Source: Aureimonas altamirensis (lineage in GTDB: Bacteria > Pseudomonadota > Alphaproteobacteria > Rhizobiales > Rhizobiaceae). From it: DNA of 64,000 bases. Positions 34,532 to 44,290 of this stretch are shown here, piece by piece. A program made the position numbers and the translations under genes. Position 1 is the first letter of the stretch, and the number at the start of each line of letters is the position of its first letter. A model generated the notes under the pieces. The model saw only the letters and a list, made by a program, of their open reading frames with translations, did not search any database and was not told where the DNA came from. The stretch is taken from positions 62,001-126,000 of the forward strand of contig NZ_BBWQ01000025.1 of the NCBI RefSeq assembly GCF_001463885.1. Reading direction: 5' to 3'.

Positions 34532-35449
34532 TTACCGGCCGTTGGAGTGGAAGGCGTCGCTGGATACGCGTTTGACAAGCCGGCGGACGGAAACCGGCAT
34601 CGCCGCATAGAAAGGTGTGACGAACCATAGGTAACGCATGACGAATACGCCAAGGCGGCTTGGACGGCGCACATGGACACTATCCGTATCAAGGACGTCC
34701 AGGGCGTTGGCCTTCAAAGCGTCCGAGGTCAGGCCGTCCGGCAATGCGGGGATCATGGAAGCGGTAACGGTTGCTGCCCCTGCCTGACCCGCGATGGCCG
34801 GGAATAAACGTTCGAAAGCGTGGGCCGCCGTTCCATCGGTCTGTCCCTTCTCAGCCGGAAACGCACCGGCGTAATCGAGCTGTCCAAGGGCCTGGAAAGC
34901 ATCGGACCGAAACCAGAACATGGTTCCGGCGGCGAAATACGGGGTCTTTGCCAAGAGCGTTTCGAGGTCGACACGCAGCCGTGATGCGATCTTGCGCATT
35001 GCCCCCATGTTGCGGCCGATATGGCGGTCCAGTGAACACAGCGAATTATCGGGAGCGACGATCCCAATGCCGGGGTCGGACGCGATCCGGGAGACGATGG
35101 CGGCAACCTCGTCCGCAGACGGCAACAGGGATTGCAGCAGGGCATCTCGCCACGAGACACCGTCAAGCCTGTGCAGCGATTTCTTGCCATGCAGTTTAAG
35201 CCCGACGTCGAACGGCTCGGCCCGCCGCAGCATTTCGAGAAACGGGAGGACGTCGCGACCGCGGTTCTCGGTTGGATAAGTCGACATCGCAAGGAGGTAT
35301 TCGGACTTCGGAGGGTCGAATTGATCCGGATCGGAAGTCGTTGTCAGGACGATGCGATATGGTATCGCCATGCATGCCTGCAGACGGTCGCGGATCGGTG
35401 CCCATGTATCGGGATAATGAATGTGCACGAAGACGGTTACGGACGTCAC
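34532..35449 (-). CDS. RgpF-domain (rhamnan synthesis F family) protein
   Basis: A 305-aa protein with the rhamnan synthesis F domain: VHIHYPDTW at the start, the NRGRDVLPFLEML and LKLHGKKS patterns, and FAAGTMFWFRSDAF in the second half. RgpF proteins of streptococci take part in rhamnose-glucose polysaccharide assembly and occur as accessory glycosyltransferase-like proteins in many O-antigen loci. Placed with dTDP-rhamnose genes, it probably adds or branches rhamnose. The GTG start at 35449 has AGGAGG six bases upstream and overlaps the previous stop by four bases. Confidence 0.8.
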   Translation of the reverse strand: MTSVTVFVHIHYPDTWAPIRDRLQACMAIPYRIVLTTTSDPDQFDPPKSEYLLAMSTYPTENRGRDVLPFLEMLRRAEPFDVGLKLHGKKSLHRLDGVSWRDALLQSLLPSADEVAAIVSRIASDPGIGIVAPDNSLCSLDRHIGRNMGAMRKIASRLRVDLETLLAKTPYFAAGTMFWFRSDAFQALGQLDYAGAFPAEKGQTDGTAAHAFERLFPAIAGQAGAATVTASMIPALPDGLTSDALKANALDVLDTDSVHVRRPSRLGVFVMRYLWFVTPFYAAMPVSVRRLVKRVSSDAFHSNGR

Positions 35450-36336
35450 CGTTTGCCTCCTGCGGCGAAACCGGAGCGTGCCGCGTCAATCGCTCGTCCG
35501 ACAAAGCCGGGCGACCAGGGTGATTTAAGCGCGTAGGCGAGCACCTGCAGCGGGACATAGATCATCGAACGCAGCTTCCAGCTTGTGGGCACGTGGGCAA
35601 GCCGAAGCAACAATGCCTGACTGTAGACGTAATTGAGCATGCGAGCCGCCTTCTGACGGGGAAAGGCGACCGGACCAAGGCGCACAATGCCGTTGCCGAC
35701 CCGATGTGGCATGATGGAAGCGGTATCGCACCACAGGCTGTAGCCGCGAGACCGGGCCCGGAACGACCACTCCACATCGACGCCGTCCATCCTGAGATCC
35801 TCCCGGAAGGGGCCGATCGCCTCGAAGGCCGGGAGATCGAGGCAGCAACCGGAAACGATCAGATAGGCAACCTCTTCCCTGGCATCCGAGCGCCGTCCCG
35901 TAGGGCGATAGGACGGTGCCTTGGACTGAGGCTCGGCAGCCGTGGGCATGGGCCCCACCGCGGCAGGCCTGTAACCCTGTCGCCCTATCTCGCCAAGTAC
36001 CGCGTCGAGCGCCCAGGGCAGTTGCGGCTCGACGTCGCTATCCTGATCGAAGAAGATCAGCCTCTTGAAGCCATCCTCGATCGCGGCAGCGACCATCTTG
36101 TTCAGACCAGTGGCGATTCCGGCGTTATGGGGCGACTGGATGACGCGGAAAGCATCACGACCCTCGAAGATCGCCAATCCATCAAGATCGATCGCCTCAC
36201 CGGTTGGGCCGTCGATATAGACATAGATGCGTTCCGTGCAGCCGGCGAGAACACCTGAAAGCCTTTCGAGGGCGGCATGGTCTGGACGGTAGACCGTTAT
36301 CGCGGCGGCGAGACCGCTGCTGCGCGGCCGGTTCAT
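35446..36336 (-). CDS. Family 2 glycosyltransferase, probable rhamnosyltransferase
   Basis: A 296-aa GT-A fold enzyme. It has AAAITVYRPDH at the start (nucleotide-sugar binding), NAGIATGLNKMVAAAI, and the metal-binding IFFDQDSD that occurs in rhamnosyltransferases of the RfbF/WbbL kind, then MDGVDVEWSFRARSRGY as the catalytic-base region. In this locus the donor is most likely dTDP-rhamnose. The ATG at 36336 overlaps the stop of the upstream glycosyltransferase gene (ATGA); a GTG nine bases earlier is possible. Confidence 0.85.
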   Translation of the reverse strand: MNRPRSSGLAAAITVYRPDHAALERLSGVLAGCTERIYVYIDGPTGEAIDLDGLAIFEGRDAFRVIQSPHNAGIATGLNKMVAAAIEDGFKRLIFFDQDSDVEPQLPWALDAVLGEIGRQGYRPAAVGPMPTAAEPQSKAPSYRPTGRRSDAREEVAYLIVSGCCLDLPAFEAIGPFREDLRMDGVDVEWSFRARSRGYSLWCDTASIMPHRVGNGIVRLGPVAFPRQKAARMLNYVYSQALLLRLAHVPTSWKLRSMIYVPLQVLAYALKSPWSPGFVGRAIDAARSGFAAGGKR

Positions 36337-37463
36337 GGACCCCACCGTCGATAGAGTGCCGTCGTAGCGGCGACGACGTCCCTTTCGGTGAACCCGCGTT
36401 CGACCCGGTCACGTGCCGACGCACCATAAGAACGAACCCGATCCGGATCGAACCAAAGGGAAACAAGCGCGTCTTCGAGCGCCTTCACATCGTCGGGAGC
36501 GACCACTAACCCATCGACCCGATCGCGCACGAAGCTTCGGCAACCCGGAACATCGGTGGTCAGCAGTGCGCGGCCGCATGCTGCGGCCTCAAGCAAAGTT
36601 CTCGGCAGCCCCTCCCCGCCGCGCGACGGCAGGCAAGCCACATGATGGACGCTCCAGACGGCACGAACGTCGATTGCCACGCCGTGCCAGTCGATACCCT
36701 CGCGCGCCGACCAGCTTTGCAAGGTCGCCTTCGGTATGGACTTGGGGTTCTGGGCATCCGGCGCCCCGAACAGCGACAGCTCGATCGCTCCGCCCCGTGC
36801 ACGGGCCCTTGTGACGGCTTCGACAGCCAGATCGATCCCTTTCGACCAGACCATGCGGGCGACGATCGCCACCTTGAGCGGCGGAATTTCGGGCATTGGA
36901 GTAGGGCGGAAGTGATCGGGATCGATGCCGGCGCCTCCGACGATGGTAACCCGCGCATTCCCCTGCTCGAAGCCGAAGCTGACGGGGTCGTCCGGGTTCT
37001 CGAACAGATACTGCGTCTCGCGCGTTTCAAGCGCTTTGCGTATCAGCCATACGATGGACCGCGCCGAGAAGCGGCCCAGTCGGTCCTTGCGCGCCGTCAG
37101 GACGCCGCCGCCGGTGACGGCGAAGACACGTTTGCCGATGCCGGCAAGCGAGGCCGCCACGCTGCCCACGATGATGGAGCGCAAGGCGATCAGATGCACC
37201 CGGTCGATGTTTTCACGACGCAGGATCGCGGCCATGCGTGCGATCGACCCCAGGATCGCGAAGGGATTGAGGCTGCGCCTGTCGGCTTCGAATGCAATGA
37301 CCCGCGCACCGGCATCGGCGATCCTGTCGCCATGCTTTCGAACCCGCGCGATCACGACGGGCTCCAGGCCTGCATCGCGGGCCGCGCGGATCATCGGCAG
37401 GAAATGCGACGCGAAGAACCAGTCCTCCGTCACTATGAATGCGAGTCTCCGGCCGCCGTTCAT
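36333..37463 (-). CDS. Family 4 glycosyltransferase
   Basis: A 376-aa GT-B fold enzyme. The N-terminal domain starts RLAFIVTEDWFFASHFLPM, a pattern shared by WbaZ-like and capsule transferases. The C-terminal half has the linker VAIVARMVWSKGIDLAVEA and the donor-binding region LPSRGGEGLPRTLLEAAACGRALLTTDVPGC with the acidic EGLPRTLLE element. Sugar specificity is unknown. It acts on the glycan made by the locus, lies between the rhamnose pathway genes and the GT2 gene, and overlaps the latter by four bases. Confidence 0.85.
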   Translation of the reverse strand: MNGGRRLAFIVTEDWFFASHFLPMIRAARDAGLEPVVIARVRKHGDRIADAGARVIAFEADRRSLNPFAILGSIARMAAILRRENIDRVHLIALRSIIVGSVAASLAGIGKRVFAVTGGGVLTARKDRLGRFSARSIVWLIRKALETRETQYLFENPDDPVSFGFEQGNARVTIVGGAGIDPDHFRPTPMPEIPPLKVAIVARMVWSKGIDLAVEAVTRARARGGAIELSLFGAPDAQNPKSIPKATLQSWSAREGIDWHGVAIDVRAVWSVHHVACLPSRGGEGLPRTLLEAAACGRALLTTDVPGCRSFVRDRVDGLVVAPDDVKALEDALVSLWFDPDRVRSYGASARDRVERGFTERDVVAATTALYRRWGP

Positions 37464-37484
37464 CCGCGTTCGATACCCCTGGTC

Positions 37485-38369
37485 TTACCGAGCGTCAGCC
37501 GAAGCCTCCAGGCATCGCTCGATACCGGATTGCCATGTCGGGAGCCGGTAAGCGAAAGTCCGGGTAAACAGATTGGTGTCGAGGCGGGAGTTTGCCGGGC
37601 GCCGTGCGGGTGTCGGATACTCGGAGGTGCCGATCGGCTCCACCGTCGCTGCCGCACCGCCGAGGGCTGCCGATCGGCGGAATATTTCCTCCGCAAAACC
37701 CGCCCACGTCGTCTCGCCGGCGGAGACCATGTGGAACACACCGGAGGGGGTGCTGGCGTCGGAAACGAGCCGCTGCGCAACGGCGAGTATCCCTTCGGCG
37801 ATGTCGGGCGCGTAGGTTGGCGTGCCATGCTGGTCCGCCACGACCCGCAGAGTATCGCGTGTTTCAGCCAGCCGCAGCATCGTCTTCAGGAAGTTGTTGC
37901 CATAGGGGCCATAGACCCAAGCCGTACGCAGTATAACGTGACGGGGGTTGGCGGCGGCGACGGCCGCTTCACCTGCCAGCTTGCTGCGGCCATAAGCGCC
38001 CTGCGGCCCCGTCGGATCGGTCTCGACATAAGGCGTCGCCTTGTCGCCGGGAAAGACATAGTCGGTGGAGATGTGGATGATCGGCAGACCGGCAGCGGCG
38101 GCCGCGGCCGCGACGTTGCCGGCGCCCGTCGCATTGACGGCAAAAGCCGTCTCTTCTTCGCTTTCGGCCCTGTCGACCGCAGTATAGGCCGCCGCATTGA
38201 CAATCACGTCGGGTCGGAAGGCCGCGATCGCGCGGTCGATCGACGACGGGTCGGTCAAGTCGAGTGTCGGCCTGCCCAGAGCTTCGATCTGCAGATCGTC
38301 GGTCTGCTTGGCAAGCAGGGCCTGCGCCACCTGCCCCTCGCGTCCGGTTACAAGAAGTCGCAACGTCAT
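37485..38369 (-). CDS. rfbD: dTDP-4-dehydrorhamnose reductase
   Basis: Final step of dTDP-L-rhamnose synthesis, reducing dTDP-4-keto-L-rhamnose with NADPH. The 294-aa short-chain reductase has [14 protein letters not shown] (nucleotide-binding), [16 protein letters not shown] with the active-site threonine/aspartate, and the YGRSKLAGE motif with the catalytic tyrosine and lysine. It overlaps rfbB by four bases. Confidence 0.95.
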   Translation of the reverse strand: MTLRLLVTGREGQVAQALLAKQTDDLQIEALGRPTLDLTDPSSIDRAIAAFRPDVIVNAAAYTAVDRAESEEETAFAVNATGAGNVAAAAAAAGLPIIHISTDYVFPGDKATPYVETDPTGPQGAYGRSKLAGEAAVAAANPRHVILRTAWVYGPYGNNFLKTMLRLAETRDTLRVVADQHGTPTYAPDIAEGILAVAQRLVSDASTPSGVFHMVSAGETTWAGFAEEIFRRSAALGGAAATVEPIGTSEYPTPARRPANSRLDTNLFTRTFAYRLPTWQSGIERCLEASADAR

Positions 38370-39430
38370 GCGGAAGCCTTCTGGCCCAGCCGTTCGCCGC
38401 TATAACGCTTCTCGCGTATGGGTCGCCACCAGGCCTCGTTGTCGAGGTACCAGCGCACAGTCTTTTCGAGGCCGCTCTCGAAGTTCTCCTGCGCCTGCCA
38501 ACCGAGTTCATTCTCGATACGTGTCGCATCGATCGCATAGCGCAGATCGTGGCCGGGCCGGTCTGTCACGAAGCGGATCAGGTCGCGGCGCTTGCCTCCG
38601 TCGGCAAGCGGCCGGAGCCTGTCCAGCGTATCGCAGATCGTCTCGACGACGGTCAGGTTGGACCGCTCGTTGCGCCCGCCGATGTTATAGGATCGGCCCG
38701 GCTCTCCTTTGGTGGCGACCAGCGCCAAGGCGCGGGCGTGGTCTTCCACGAACAGCCAGTCACGGACGTTCTCACCTTTGCCGTAGACCGGAAGCTCCTT
38801 TCCTTCCAAACCATTCAGGATGACCAGGGGAATGAGCTTTTCGGGGAAGTGAAACGGCCCGTAATTGTTAGAGCAGTTCGAAAGCACTACCGGCATATGG
38901 TAGGTGTGGTGCCAGGCCATCACCAGATGGTCCGATGAGGCCTTCGACGCCGAGTAAGGCGATGACGGCGCGTAGGGCGTCTCTTCCGTGAAGAGGCTAC
39001 CGTCGAGCGGAAGCTGGCCATAGACCTCGTCGGTCGAGATATGATGGAACCTGAAGGCCTCCTGCTGCGCAGGCTTCAATGCGTTCCAGTAGGCACGCGC
39101 CGCCTCCAGAAGCTGGTAAGTGCCGACAATATTGGTCTGGATGAAGTCACCCGGCCCATCGATGGAGCGGTCGACATGGCTTTCGGCGGCCAGATGCATG
39201 ATCGCATCCGGCTGCGTTTCCGCAAGGACCCCCTCCACGAAGGCCCGGTCGCAGATATCGCCCCGCACGAAGCGGTAGCGGGCGTCGCCCTCCAGCTCTG
39301 CCACCGAGCCGAGGGTTGCCGCATAGGTGAGCTTGTCGAGGTTGACGACCTCGTGCTCGGTATCGTGGATCAGATGGCGGCAGACCGCCGAACCGATGAA
39401 GCCGGCACCGCCGGTGACAAGGATCTTCAA
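38366..39430 (-). CDS. rfbB: dTDP-glucose 4,6-dehydratase
   Basis: Converts dTDP-glucose to dTDP-4-keto-6-deoxyglucose, the second step of dTDP-rhamnose synthesis. The 354-aa extended SDR protein begins [15 protein letters not shown], has [12 protein letters not shown], the STDEVYG active-site loop, [10 protein letters not shown] with catalytic tyrosine and lysine, and NCSNNYGP. The start is a TTG at 39430, with GGAG nine bases upstream and three bases after the rfbC stop; no ATG or GTG fits the conserved N-terminus. Confidence 0.95.
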   Translation of the reverse strand: MKILVTGGAGFIGSAVCRHLIHDTEHEVVNLDKLTYAATLGSVAELEGDARYRFVRGDICDRAFVEGVLAETQPDAIMHLAAESHVDRSIDGPGDFIQTNIVGTYQLLEAARAYWNALKPAQQEAFRFHHISTDEVYGQLPLDGSLFTEETPYAPSSPYSASKASSDHLVMAWHHTYHMPVVLSNCSNNYGPFHFPEKLIPLVILNGLEGKELPVYGKGENVRDWLFVEDHARALALVATKGEPGRSYNIGGRNERSNLTVVETICDTLDRLRPLADGGKRRDLIRFVTDRPGHDLRYAIDATRIENELGWQAQENFESGLEKTVRWYLDNEAWWRPIREKRYSGERLGQKASA

Positions 39431-39433
39431 CGC

Positions 39434-40000
39434 TCAGGCTCCAAATACGAAAGGCGTTTCAACCTGCGCCAGATATGGCGCTGCCGCATCCTTTGCCGAA
39501 AGCACCGGCATGCGGCCTCCCAGCGGCCAGTCGATCCCGATATCGGGATCGTCGAAGCGGATGGATCGATCATGCTCGGCACTGTAGGGCGCGGAAACCT
39601 TGTAGAAGACCTCCGTATCCGGCTCCAGCGTCAGGAAGCCATGCGCGAAGCCGGCCGGCACGAGGATCTGGTTGAAGGCGTCCGCCGACAATTCCAGCGA
39701 GACCCAATTGCCGAAATCGGGCGAACCCTTCCTTATATCCACCGCGACATCCAGGATGCGGCCCTTGAGGACGCGGACCAGCTTGTCCTGCGCAAAGGGC
39801 GGCTCCTGATAATGAAGGCCGCGCAGGGTGAACGGTTCGGCCGAGAATGACTGGTTGTCCTGAATCCACTCGGTCGCGACGCCCGCATCGTGAAAGCGCT
39901 GCCGATTATATGTTTCGGCAAAGAAGCCACGGTCGTCGCCGAACTTGCGGGGCTTGATCTCAAGCACGTCCTGCAAGGCAAGCTTTCTTATATCGAGCAT
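39434..40000 (-). CDS. rfbC: dTDP-4-dehydrorhamnose 3,5-epimerase
   Basis: Epimerises dTDP-4-keto-6-deoxyglucose at C-3 and C-5, the third step of dTDP-L-rhamnose synthesis. The 188-aa cupin has GDDRGFFAETYN, the catalytic-histidine segment FTLRGLHYQEPP, DVAVDIRKGSP and the VPAGFAHGFL loop. Two adjacent ATGs (40003 and 40000) follow GGAG; the second has the better spacing. It is the first gene of the minus-strand polysaccharide locus, divergent from rfbA, with 196 bases between that presumably hold both promoters; no clear promoter elements were seen there. Confidence 0.94.
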   Translation of the reverse strand: MLDIRKLALQDVLEIKPRKFGDDRGFFAETYNRQRFHDAGVATEWIQDNQSFSAEPFTLRGLHYQEPPFAQDKLVRVLKGRILDVAVDIRKGSPDFGNWVSLELSADAFNQILVPAGFAHGFLTLEPDTEVFYKVSAPYSAEHDRSIRFDDPDIGIDWPLGGRMPVLSAKDAAAPYLAQVETPFVFGA

Positions 40001-40196
40001 CATCTCTCCATGAAAGTCGCCACCTCGGCAGGGTGGCCCGCGATGCATATTCGTTTCAAATCGCTCTAGACCAAATCCGGCAGAAAGGAAAATCGCCCTT
40101 TGGTAGGCGTATCGCCGCGCCATGCAGGAAAATCTTTCGCAGCCGACAGTCTTCCGGTAGAAGGCGGCGATTGTTTGCATGGAGTGGGACAGGCTT

Positions 40197-41081
40197 ATGA
40201 AGGGGATCATCCTCGCCGGCGGAAGCGGAACGCGTCTGCATCCGATGACGCTCGTGGCGTCGAAGCAGCTTCTGCCCGTTTACGACAAGCCGATGATCTA
40301 TTATCCGCTGTCTGTCCTGATGTCCGCCGGGATCCGCGAGATCCTCATCATATCCACGCCGCACGATCTGCCCCGCTTCCAGGCCCTGCTTGGCAGCGGA
40401 GAACGGCTCGGGATCAAGCTGTCCTACGCAGAGCAGCCAAGCCCCGACGGCCTTGCGCAGGCCTATCTGATCGGCGAGGAGTTCATCGGCGGCGAGCCAT
40501 CGTCGCTGATCCTGGGTGACAACCTTTTCTACGGGCATGGCCTGCCCGAACTGCTGGGCAATGCCTCCAGCCGCGCCGACGGTGCAACGGTCTTCGCCTA
40601 CCATGTCAGCGATCCCGAAAGGTACGGCGTGGTCGAGTTCGGGCCAGACGGCCGCGCCGTTTCCATCGAGGAAAAGCCGACGCAGCCGAAATCCAACTGG
40701 GCCATCACCGGCCTCTATTTCTACGATGGCCGCGCGTCGGAGATCGCGCGCAGCCTCAAGCCGTCCCCGCGCGGCGAACTCGAGATCACCGACCTCAACA
40801 AGGTCTATCTCGAGGAAGGCAAACTCTCCGTCGAACCGATGGGACGCGGCTTTGCCTGGCTCGACACCGGTACGCCGGATTCGCTGCTGCAGGCCGCGGA
40901 GTTCGTGCAGACGCTCGAGCAGCGGCAGGGGTTCAAGGTCTGCTGCCCCGAGGAGATCGCCTTCGTCAACGGCTTCATCGACGCCGACCAGTTGCGCTCG
41001 CTCGGCCGCGAACTCGGCAAGAGCACCTATGGCCAGTATCTTCTGCGCATAGCCGACGACGGTCTTAGAACACCGTTCTGA
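40197..41081 (+). CDS. rfbA: Glucose-1-phosphate thymidylyltransferase
   Basis: Makes dTDP-glucose from dTTP and glucose-1-phosphate, the entry step to dTDP-L-rhamnose. The 294-aa protein begins [17 protein letters not shown], the nucleotide-binding signature, followed by [17 protein letters not shown] and the metal-binding LGDNLFYG. The ATG at 40197 is set just before this. It is the only rhamnose gene on the plus strand and is expressed divergently from rfbC, so the four-gene pathway is split between two transcripts. Confidence 0.96.
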   Translation: MKGIILAGGSGTRLHPMTLVASKQLLPVYDKPMIYYPLSVLMSAGIREILIISTPHDLPRFQALLGSGERLGIKLSYAEQPSPDGLAQAYLIGEEFIGGEPSSLILGDNLFYGHGLPELLGNASSRADGATVFAYHVSDPERYGVVEFGPDGRAVSIEEKPTQPKSNWAITGLYFYDGRASEIARSLKPSPRGELEITDLNKVYLEEGKLSVEPMGRGFAWLDTGTPDSLLQAAEFVQTLEQRQGFKVCCPEEIAFVNGFIDADQLRSLGRELGKSTYGQYLLRIADDGLRTPF

Positions 41082-41099
41082 CCGTCCGGTAGACGCAAC

Positions 41100-41128
41100 C
41101 TGTCATTGTTTCGTCATCGACCTGTCAT
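41100..41128 (+). promoter_or_regulatory. PhoB binding site (Pho box), three 7-mers at 11-base spacing
   Basis: CTGTCAT (41100-41106), TCGTCAT (41111-41117) and CTGTCAT (41122-41128) repeat every 11 bases with four-base gaps, the spacing of PhoB direct repeats. It lies 58 bases upstream of the phytase-like gene start, where a PhoB-activated promoter would put it. No clear -10 was seen downstream, which is not unusual for activator-dependent promoters. Confidence 0.8.
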
Positions 41129-41186
41129 GCGGGTGTAGCGCCCTTTTGCTTGGAAGCGGCATCGCCACAGCAAGAGGTTCGCCCCC

Positions 41187-43397
41187 GTGCGCCACCCCAT
41201 GACCCTGCCCCTCGCCGCGCTGCTTCTGACGTCATCGGCCTTGTCCGCGGCGGCCGAGCCCGTCTTCAATCGTATCGCGTCCTTTCCGGTTGCGCTGAAC
41301 CTGCCCGAGGGTGTCGACCGCGACAGCGAGACTTCGGCCGAGATCATCGCGGCCTCGAGCGACGGGACGATGCTCGTCTATTCCGACAGCCCGCATGGCG
41401 GCATAGGTTTCATCGATATCACGGATGCGAAGGCCCCGAAGGCGGCCGGATACGTGGCCTTCGAAGGCGAGCCGACATCCGTCGCCATGGCCGGGGCCAA
41501 TGTGCTGGTGGGCCTGCGGACATCGGATTCCAAGACGGACCCGGCGGGTGATCTGGCCGCCGTCTCGCTGTCCGGGCACGCGGTCGTGGCCAGATGCGAG
41601 CTTGGCGGCCAGCCGGATTCCGTTGCCGTGTCGCCGGATGGCACGATGGCGGCCGTCGCGATCGAGAACGAGCGTGACGAAGAGCTGAACGATGGTGCCC
41701 TGCCCCAACTGCCGGCCGGCTATGTGGTGCTGCTTGCGCTGTCGAACGGACTGCCGGACTGCGAAAGCCTCAGGAAGGTCGACGTGACCGGGCTTGCCGA
41801 GATTGCCCCGGAAGACCCGGAACCCGAATTCGTCGCCTTCAACGATGCCAACGAACTGGCCGTCACCTTGCAGGAGAACAACCATATCGTGATCATCGAC
41901 GGCGCGTCCGGCACCGTCACAGGCCACTTCAGCGCCGGAACCATCGCGCTGGAAGGGATCGACGCAGAGGACGACGGCGTCCTGTCCTTTTCCAATTCGC
42001 TCGATGCCCGCCCGCGCGAGCCCGATGCCGTCAAATGGCTGGATAGCCGGCGTCTGGTGATCGCCAACGAAGGCGACTGGAAGGGCGGCACGCGGGGGTT
42101 CACCATCTTCAACCGCAACGGCAGCGTTTCCTATGAATCCGGCCCCTCCTTCGAGATGCATGTCGCGCGGGCCGGCCATTATCCGGACAAGCGGTCCGAC
42201 GCGAAGGGCGTGGAACCCGAAGGGCTCGAAGTCGCGCGCTTCAGCGATGACGACCTGATCTTCGTTCTGTCGGAACGCGGCTCCGTCGTCGGCGTCTACC
42301 GCGACACGGGCGGTGATCCCAAATTCCTGCAATTGCTGCCGTCCGGCATATCGCCGGAGGGGGCTGTCGCCATCCCCGGACGCAATCTCCTGGCTACCGC
42401 GAACGAGGCCGATCTGGTGGAAGACGGTGCCGCACGCAGCCACGTCATGCTGTTCGAGCGCAGCGAGGGCAAGCCGGCCTATCCGCAGCTCGTGTCCGAT
42501 GATCGGGACGGCAAGCCCATCGGCTGGGGCGCGCTGGGGGCACTCGCAGCAGATGCCACGCAAGCCGGTTGGCTCTATGCCGCCAGCGACAGCGTCTACA
42601 AGGGCGCACCAACCATCTTCACCATCGACGCCACGGCGGCGCCCGCACGCATCGTCGATGCCATGACCGTTACCGAAAACGGCGAGCCGGCAGGCAAGCT
42701 GGATATCGAGGGACTTGCGCTCGACGGCAAGGGCGGCTTCTGGCTTGCCAGCGAGGGCGACGCCGCGAAGGAGGTTCCGCACCGGCTGGTGCATGTCGAC
42801 GCTTCCGGCGCCATCGTGGAATCGGTTGCGTTTCCGGACATCCTCCTGGCCGGCCAGACGCGGTTTGGCGCCGAGGGTATCGCGCTCGATGGCGACAGGC
42901 TCTGGGTTGCCATCCAGCGCCCCTGGGCCGACGATCCTGCCGGTATGACGAAGCTGCTGGCCTATGACCTCGGAACCAGACAATGGGGCGCCGTGCGCTA
43001 CCCGCTGGAAGCGCCCGCCCAGGAGGGCGCCTGGGTCGGCCTGTCGGAGCTGACGATCCACGACGGGCATGCCTATCTGATCGAGCGCGACAACCTGATC
43101 GGCGACAAGGCCGCGCTGAAAAGCCTGACGCGCGTCAGCCTTGCCGATATGCAGCCGGCTGCGCTGGGCGGCGATCTTCCGGTCGTTCGCAAGGAGCTTG
43201 TCCGCGACTTCATCCCCGACCTCAAGTCACAGACCAACGGATACGTGGTGGACAAGGTCGAGGGGTTCGCCATCGACGCCGAAGGCTTCGGCTTCGTGGT
43301 CACCGACAATGACGGGGTCGACGACTCCTCCGGCGAGACGCTCTTCTTCGGGATCGGCCGCATGGACGAGCAGTCGGCCGCCCTGTCCGCCCAATAA
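41187..43397 (+). CDS. Secreted esterase-like/phytase-like beta-propeller protein
   Basis: A 736-aa exported protein with a signal peptide (cleavage near SAAA/EP). The N-terminal half has repeated beta-propeller blades (FIDITDAKAPKAAGYVAFEG; GQPDSVAVSPDG). The C-terminal half (about 370-720) fits the esterase-like activity of phytase family, with KLDIEGLALDGKGGFWLASEGD, GAEGIALDGDRLWVAIQRPW and VDKVEGFAIDAEGFGFVVTDNDG, where acidic residues likely bind calcium. It probably releases phosphate or acts as a periplasmic esterase; activity is unproven. A Pho box precedes it. The GTG at 41187 has AGAGG nine bases upstream; an ATG at 41199 is the alternative. Confidence 0.82.
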   Translation: MRHPMTLPLAALLLTSSALSAAAEPVFNRIASFPVALNLPEGVDRDSETSAEIIAASSDGTMLVYSDSPHGGIGFIDITDAKAPKAAGYVAFEGEPTSVAMAGANVLVGLRTSDSKTDPAGDLAAVSLSGHAVVARCELGGQPDSVAVSPDGTMAAVAIENERDEELNDGALPQLPAGYVVLLALSNGLPDCESLRKVDVTGLAEIAPEDPEPEFVAFNDANELAVTLQENNHIVIIDGASGTVTGHFSAGTIALEGIDAEDDGVLSFSNSLDARPREPDAVKWLDSRRLVIANEGDWKGGTRGFTIFNRNGSVSYESGPSFEMHVARAGHYPDKRSDAKGVEPEGLEVARFSDDDLIFVLSERGSVVGVYRDTGGDPKFLQLLPSGISPEGAVAIPGRNLLATANEADLVEDGAARSHVMLFERSEGKPAYPQLVSDDRDGKPIGWGALGALAADATQAGWLYAASDSVYKGAPTIFTIDATAAPARIVDAMTVTENGEPAGKLDIEGLALDGKGGFWLASEGDAAKEVPHRLVHVDASGAIVESVAFPDILLAGQTRFGAEGIALDGDRLWVAIQRPWADDPAGMTKLLAYDLGTRQWGAVRYPLEAPAQEGAWVGLSELTIHDGHAYLIERDNLIGDKAALKSLTRVSLADMQPAALGGDLPVVRKELVRDFIPDLKSQTNGYVVDKVEGFAIDAEGFGFVVTDNDGVDDSSGETLFFGIGRMDEQSAALSAQ

Positions 43398-43468
43398 GGC
43401 CTATGCCCCGGCGAGGCCCCGCAGTATAGAGGCAGGACACGCTTCAAACTGTCGGACGTCGCCGGGAT

Positions 43469-44218
43469 ATGCTGCAGCCAGCCTTCCACATCCGAAGCTA
43501 CGGGCTTTGCCACCCGCCGGAGCGGCACGACTTCGCACAGTTCGTGCTGCCATTGCGCGGCAGCTTCGAGATGGAGATCGGCGGACGCACCAATCGTGTG
43601 TCTCCCATGCGCGCCGCCTTCGTGGAAGAAGGCGTATCTCATTGTCAGGAGGCTGCCGGGGCAAACCGGTCGTTGATCGTCGATGTCGACATGACGCTGC
43701 TGCCGGCCTGCCAGATAGACCGGCTTCGCCTTCGTCCCTTTCCAGCCATATCGCGTATGTCGGCACGGCTGGTCGAATACATGGCGCTGGCGACAGCCGG
43801 TACGCCCGATGGGGCAGCCCCCGGGGCGCAGCCGTGGCTGGCACTTCTGGTAGACAATCTTGCAGACACCAGACCCACGTCCCGCGACGCCTTCGACGCC
43901 ATGCTGGCCGCGGTCGAGACGCGCCCGCAGGACCGATGGACGACGCGCTCGATGGCGCAGGCCGCCGGAATGAGCGTCAGCCGCCTGCACGACCGGTTCC
44001 GCACGACGATGGACACCACCCCGCACGCCTTTCTGGACGCCGCGCGCCTGCGGCTGGCCGGCGATCTTCTGGCCACCGGAACATTGCCGCTGGCGGAAAT
44101 TGCCCTGGCTGCCGGCTATGGCGACCAAAGCGCCCTGTCGCGCGCCATGCGCCGTGCGCTGGATACGACGCCGGCCGCCTATCGCCGGGCCATGCGAGAA
44201 AACGCCGCTTCGTCGTAG
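43469..44218 (+). CDS. AraC-family transcriptional regulator
   Basis: A 249-aa protein with an N-terminal cupin-like sensing domain (FAQFVLPLRGSFEMEIGGR) and a C-terminal double helix-turn-helix (about 155-245): MAQAAGMSVSRLHDRFR and LAEIALAAGYGDQSALSRAMRRALDTTPAAYRR, both with the AraC-family consensus. Its ligand and targets are unknown. It follows the phytase-like gene by 71 bases on the same strand without an intervening terminator, so it could be read through. Confidence 0.87.
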   Translation: MLQPAFHIRSYGLCHPPERHDFAQFVLPLRGSFEMEIGGRTNRVSPMRAAFVEEGVSHCQEAAGANRSLIVDVDMTLLPACQIDRLRLRPFPAISRMSARLVEYMALATAGTPDGAAPGAQPWLALLVDNLADTRPTSRDAFDAMLAAVETRPQDRWTTRSMAQAAGMSVSRLHDRFRTTMDTTPHAFLDAARLRLAGDLLATGTLPLAEIALAAGYGDQSALSRAMRRALDTTPAAYRRAMRENAASS

Positions 44219-44290
44219 AAATCGCCAATCCGGGGTCGGAAAAACCAGCTATCGAGGGTCACGATCCATTCAAGACGGCGCGGACGCACG

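Noticed and set aside
41232-43070. 612-codon open frame on the minus strand opposite the phytase-like gene
   Set aside because: The plus-strand gene has a signal peptide, a propeller and phytase-like motifs and a Pho box; the antisense frame has none.
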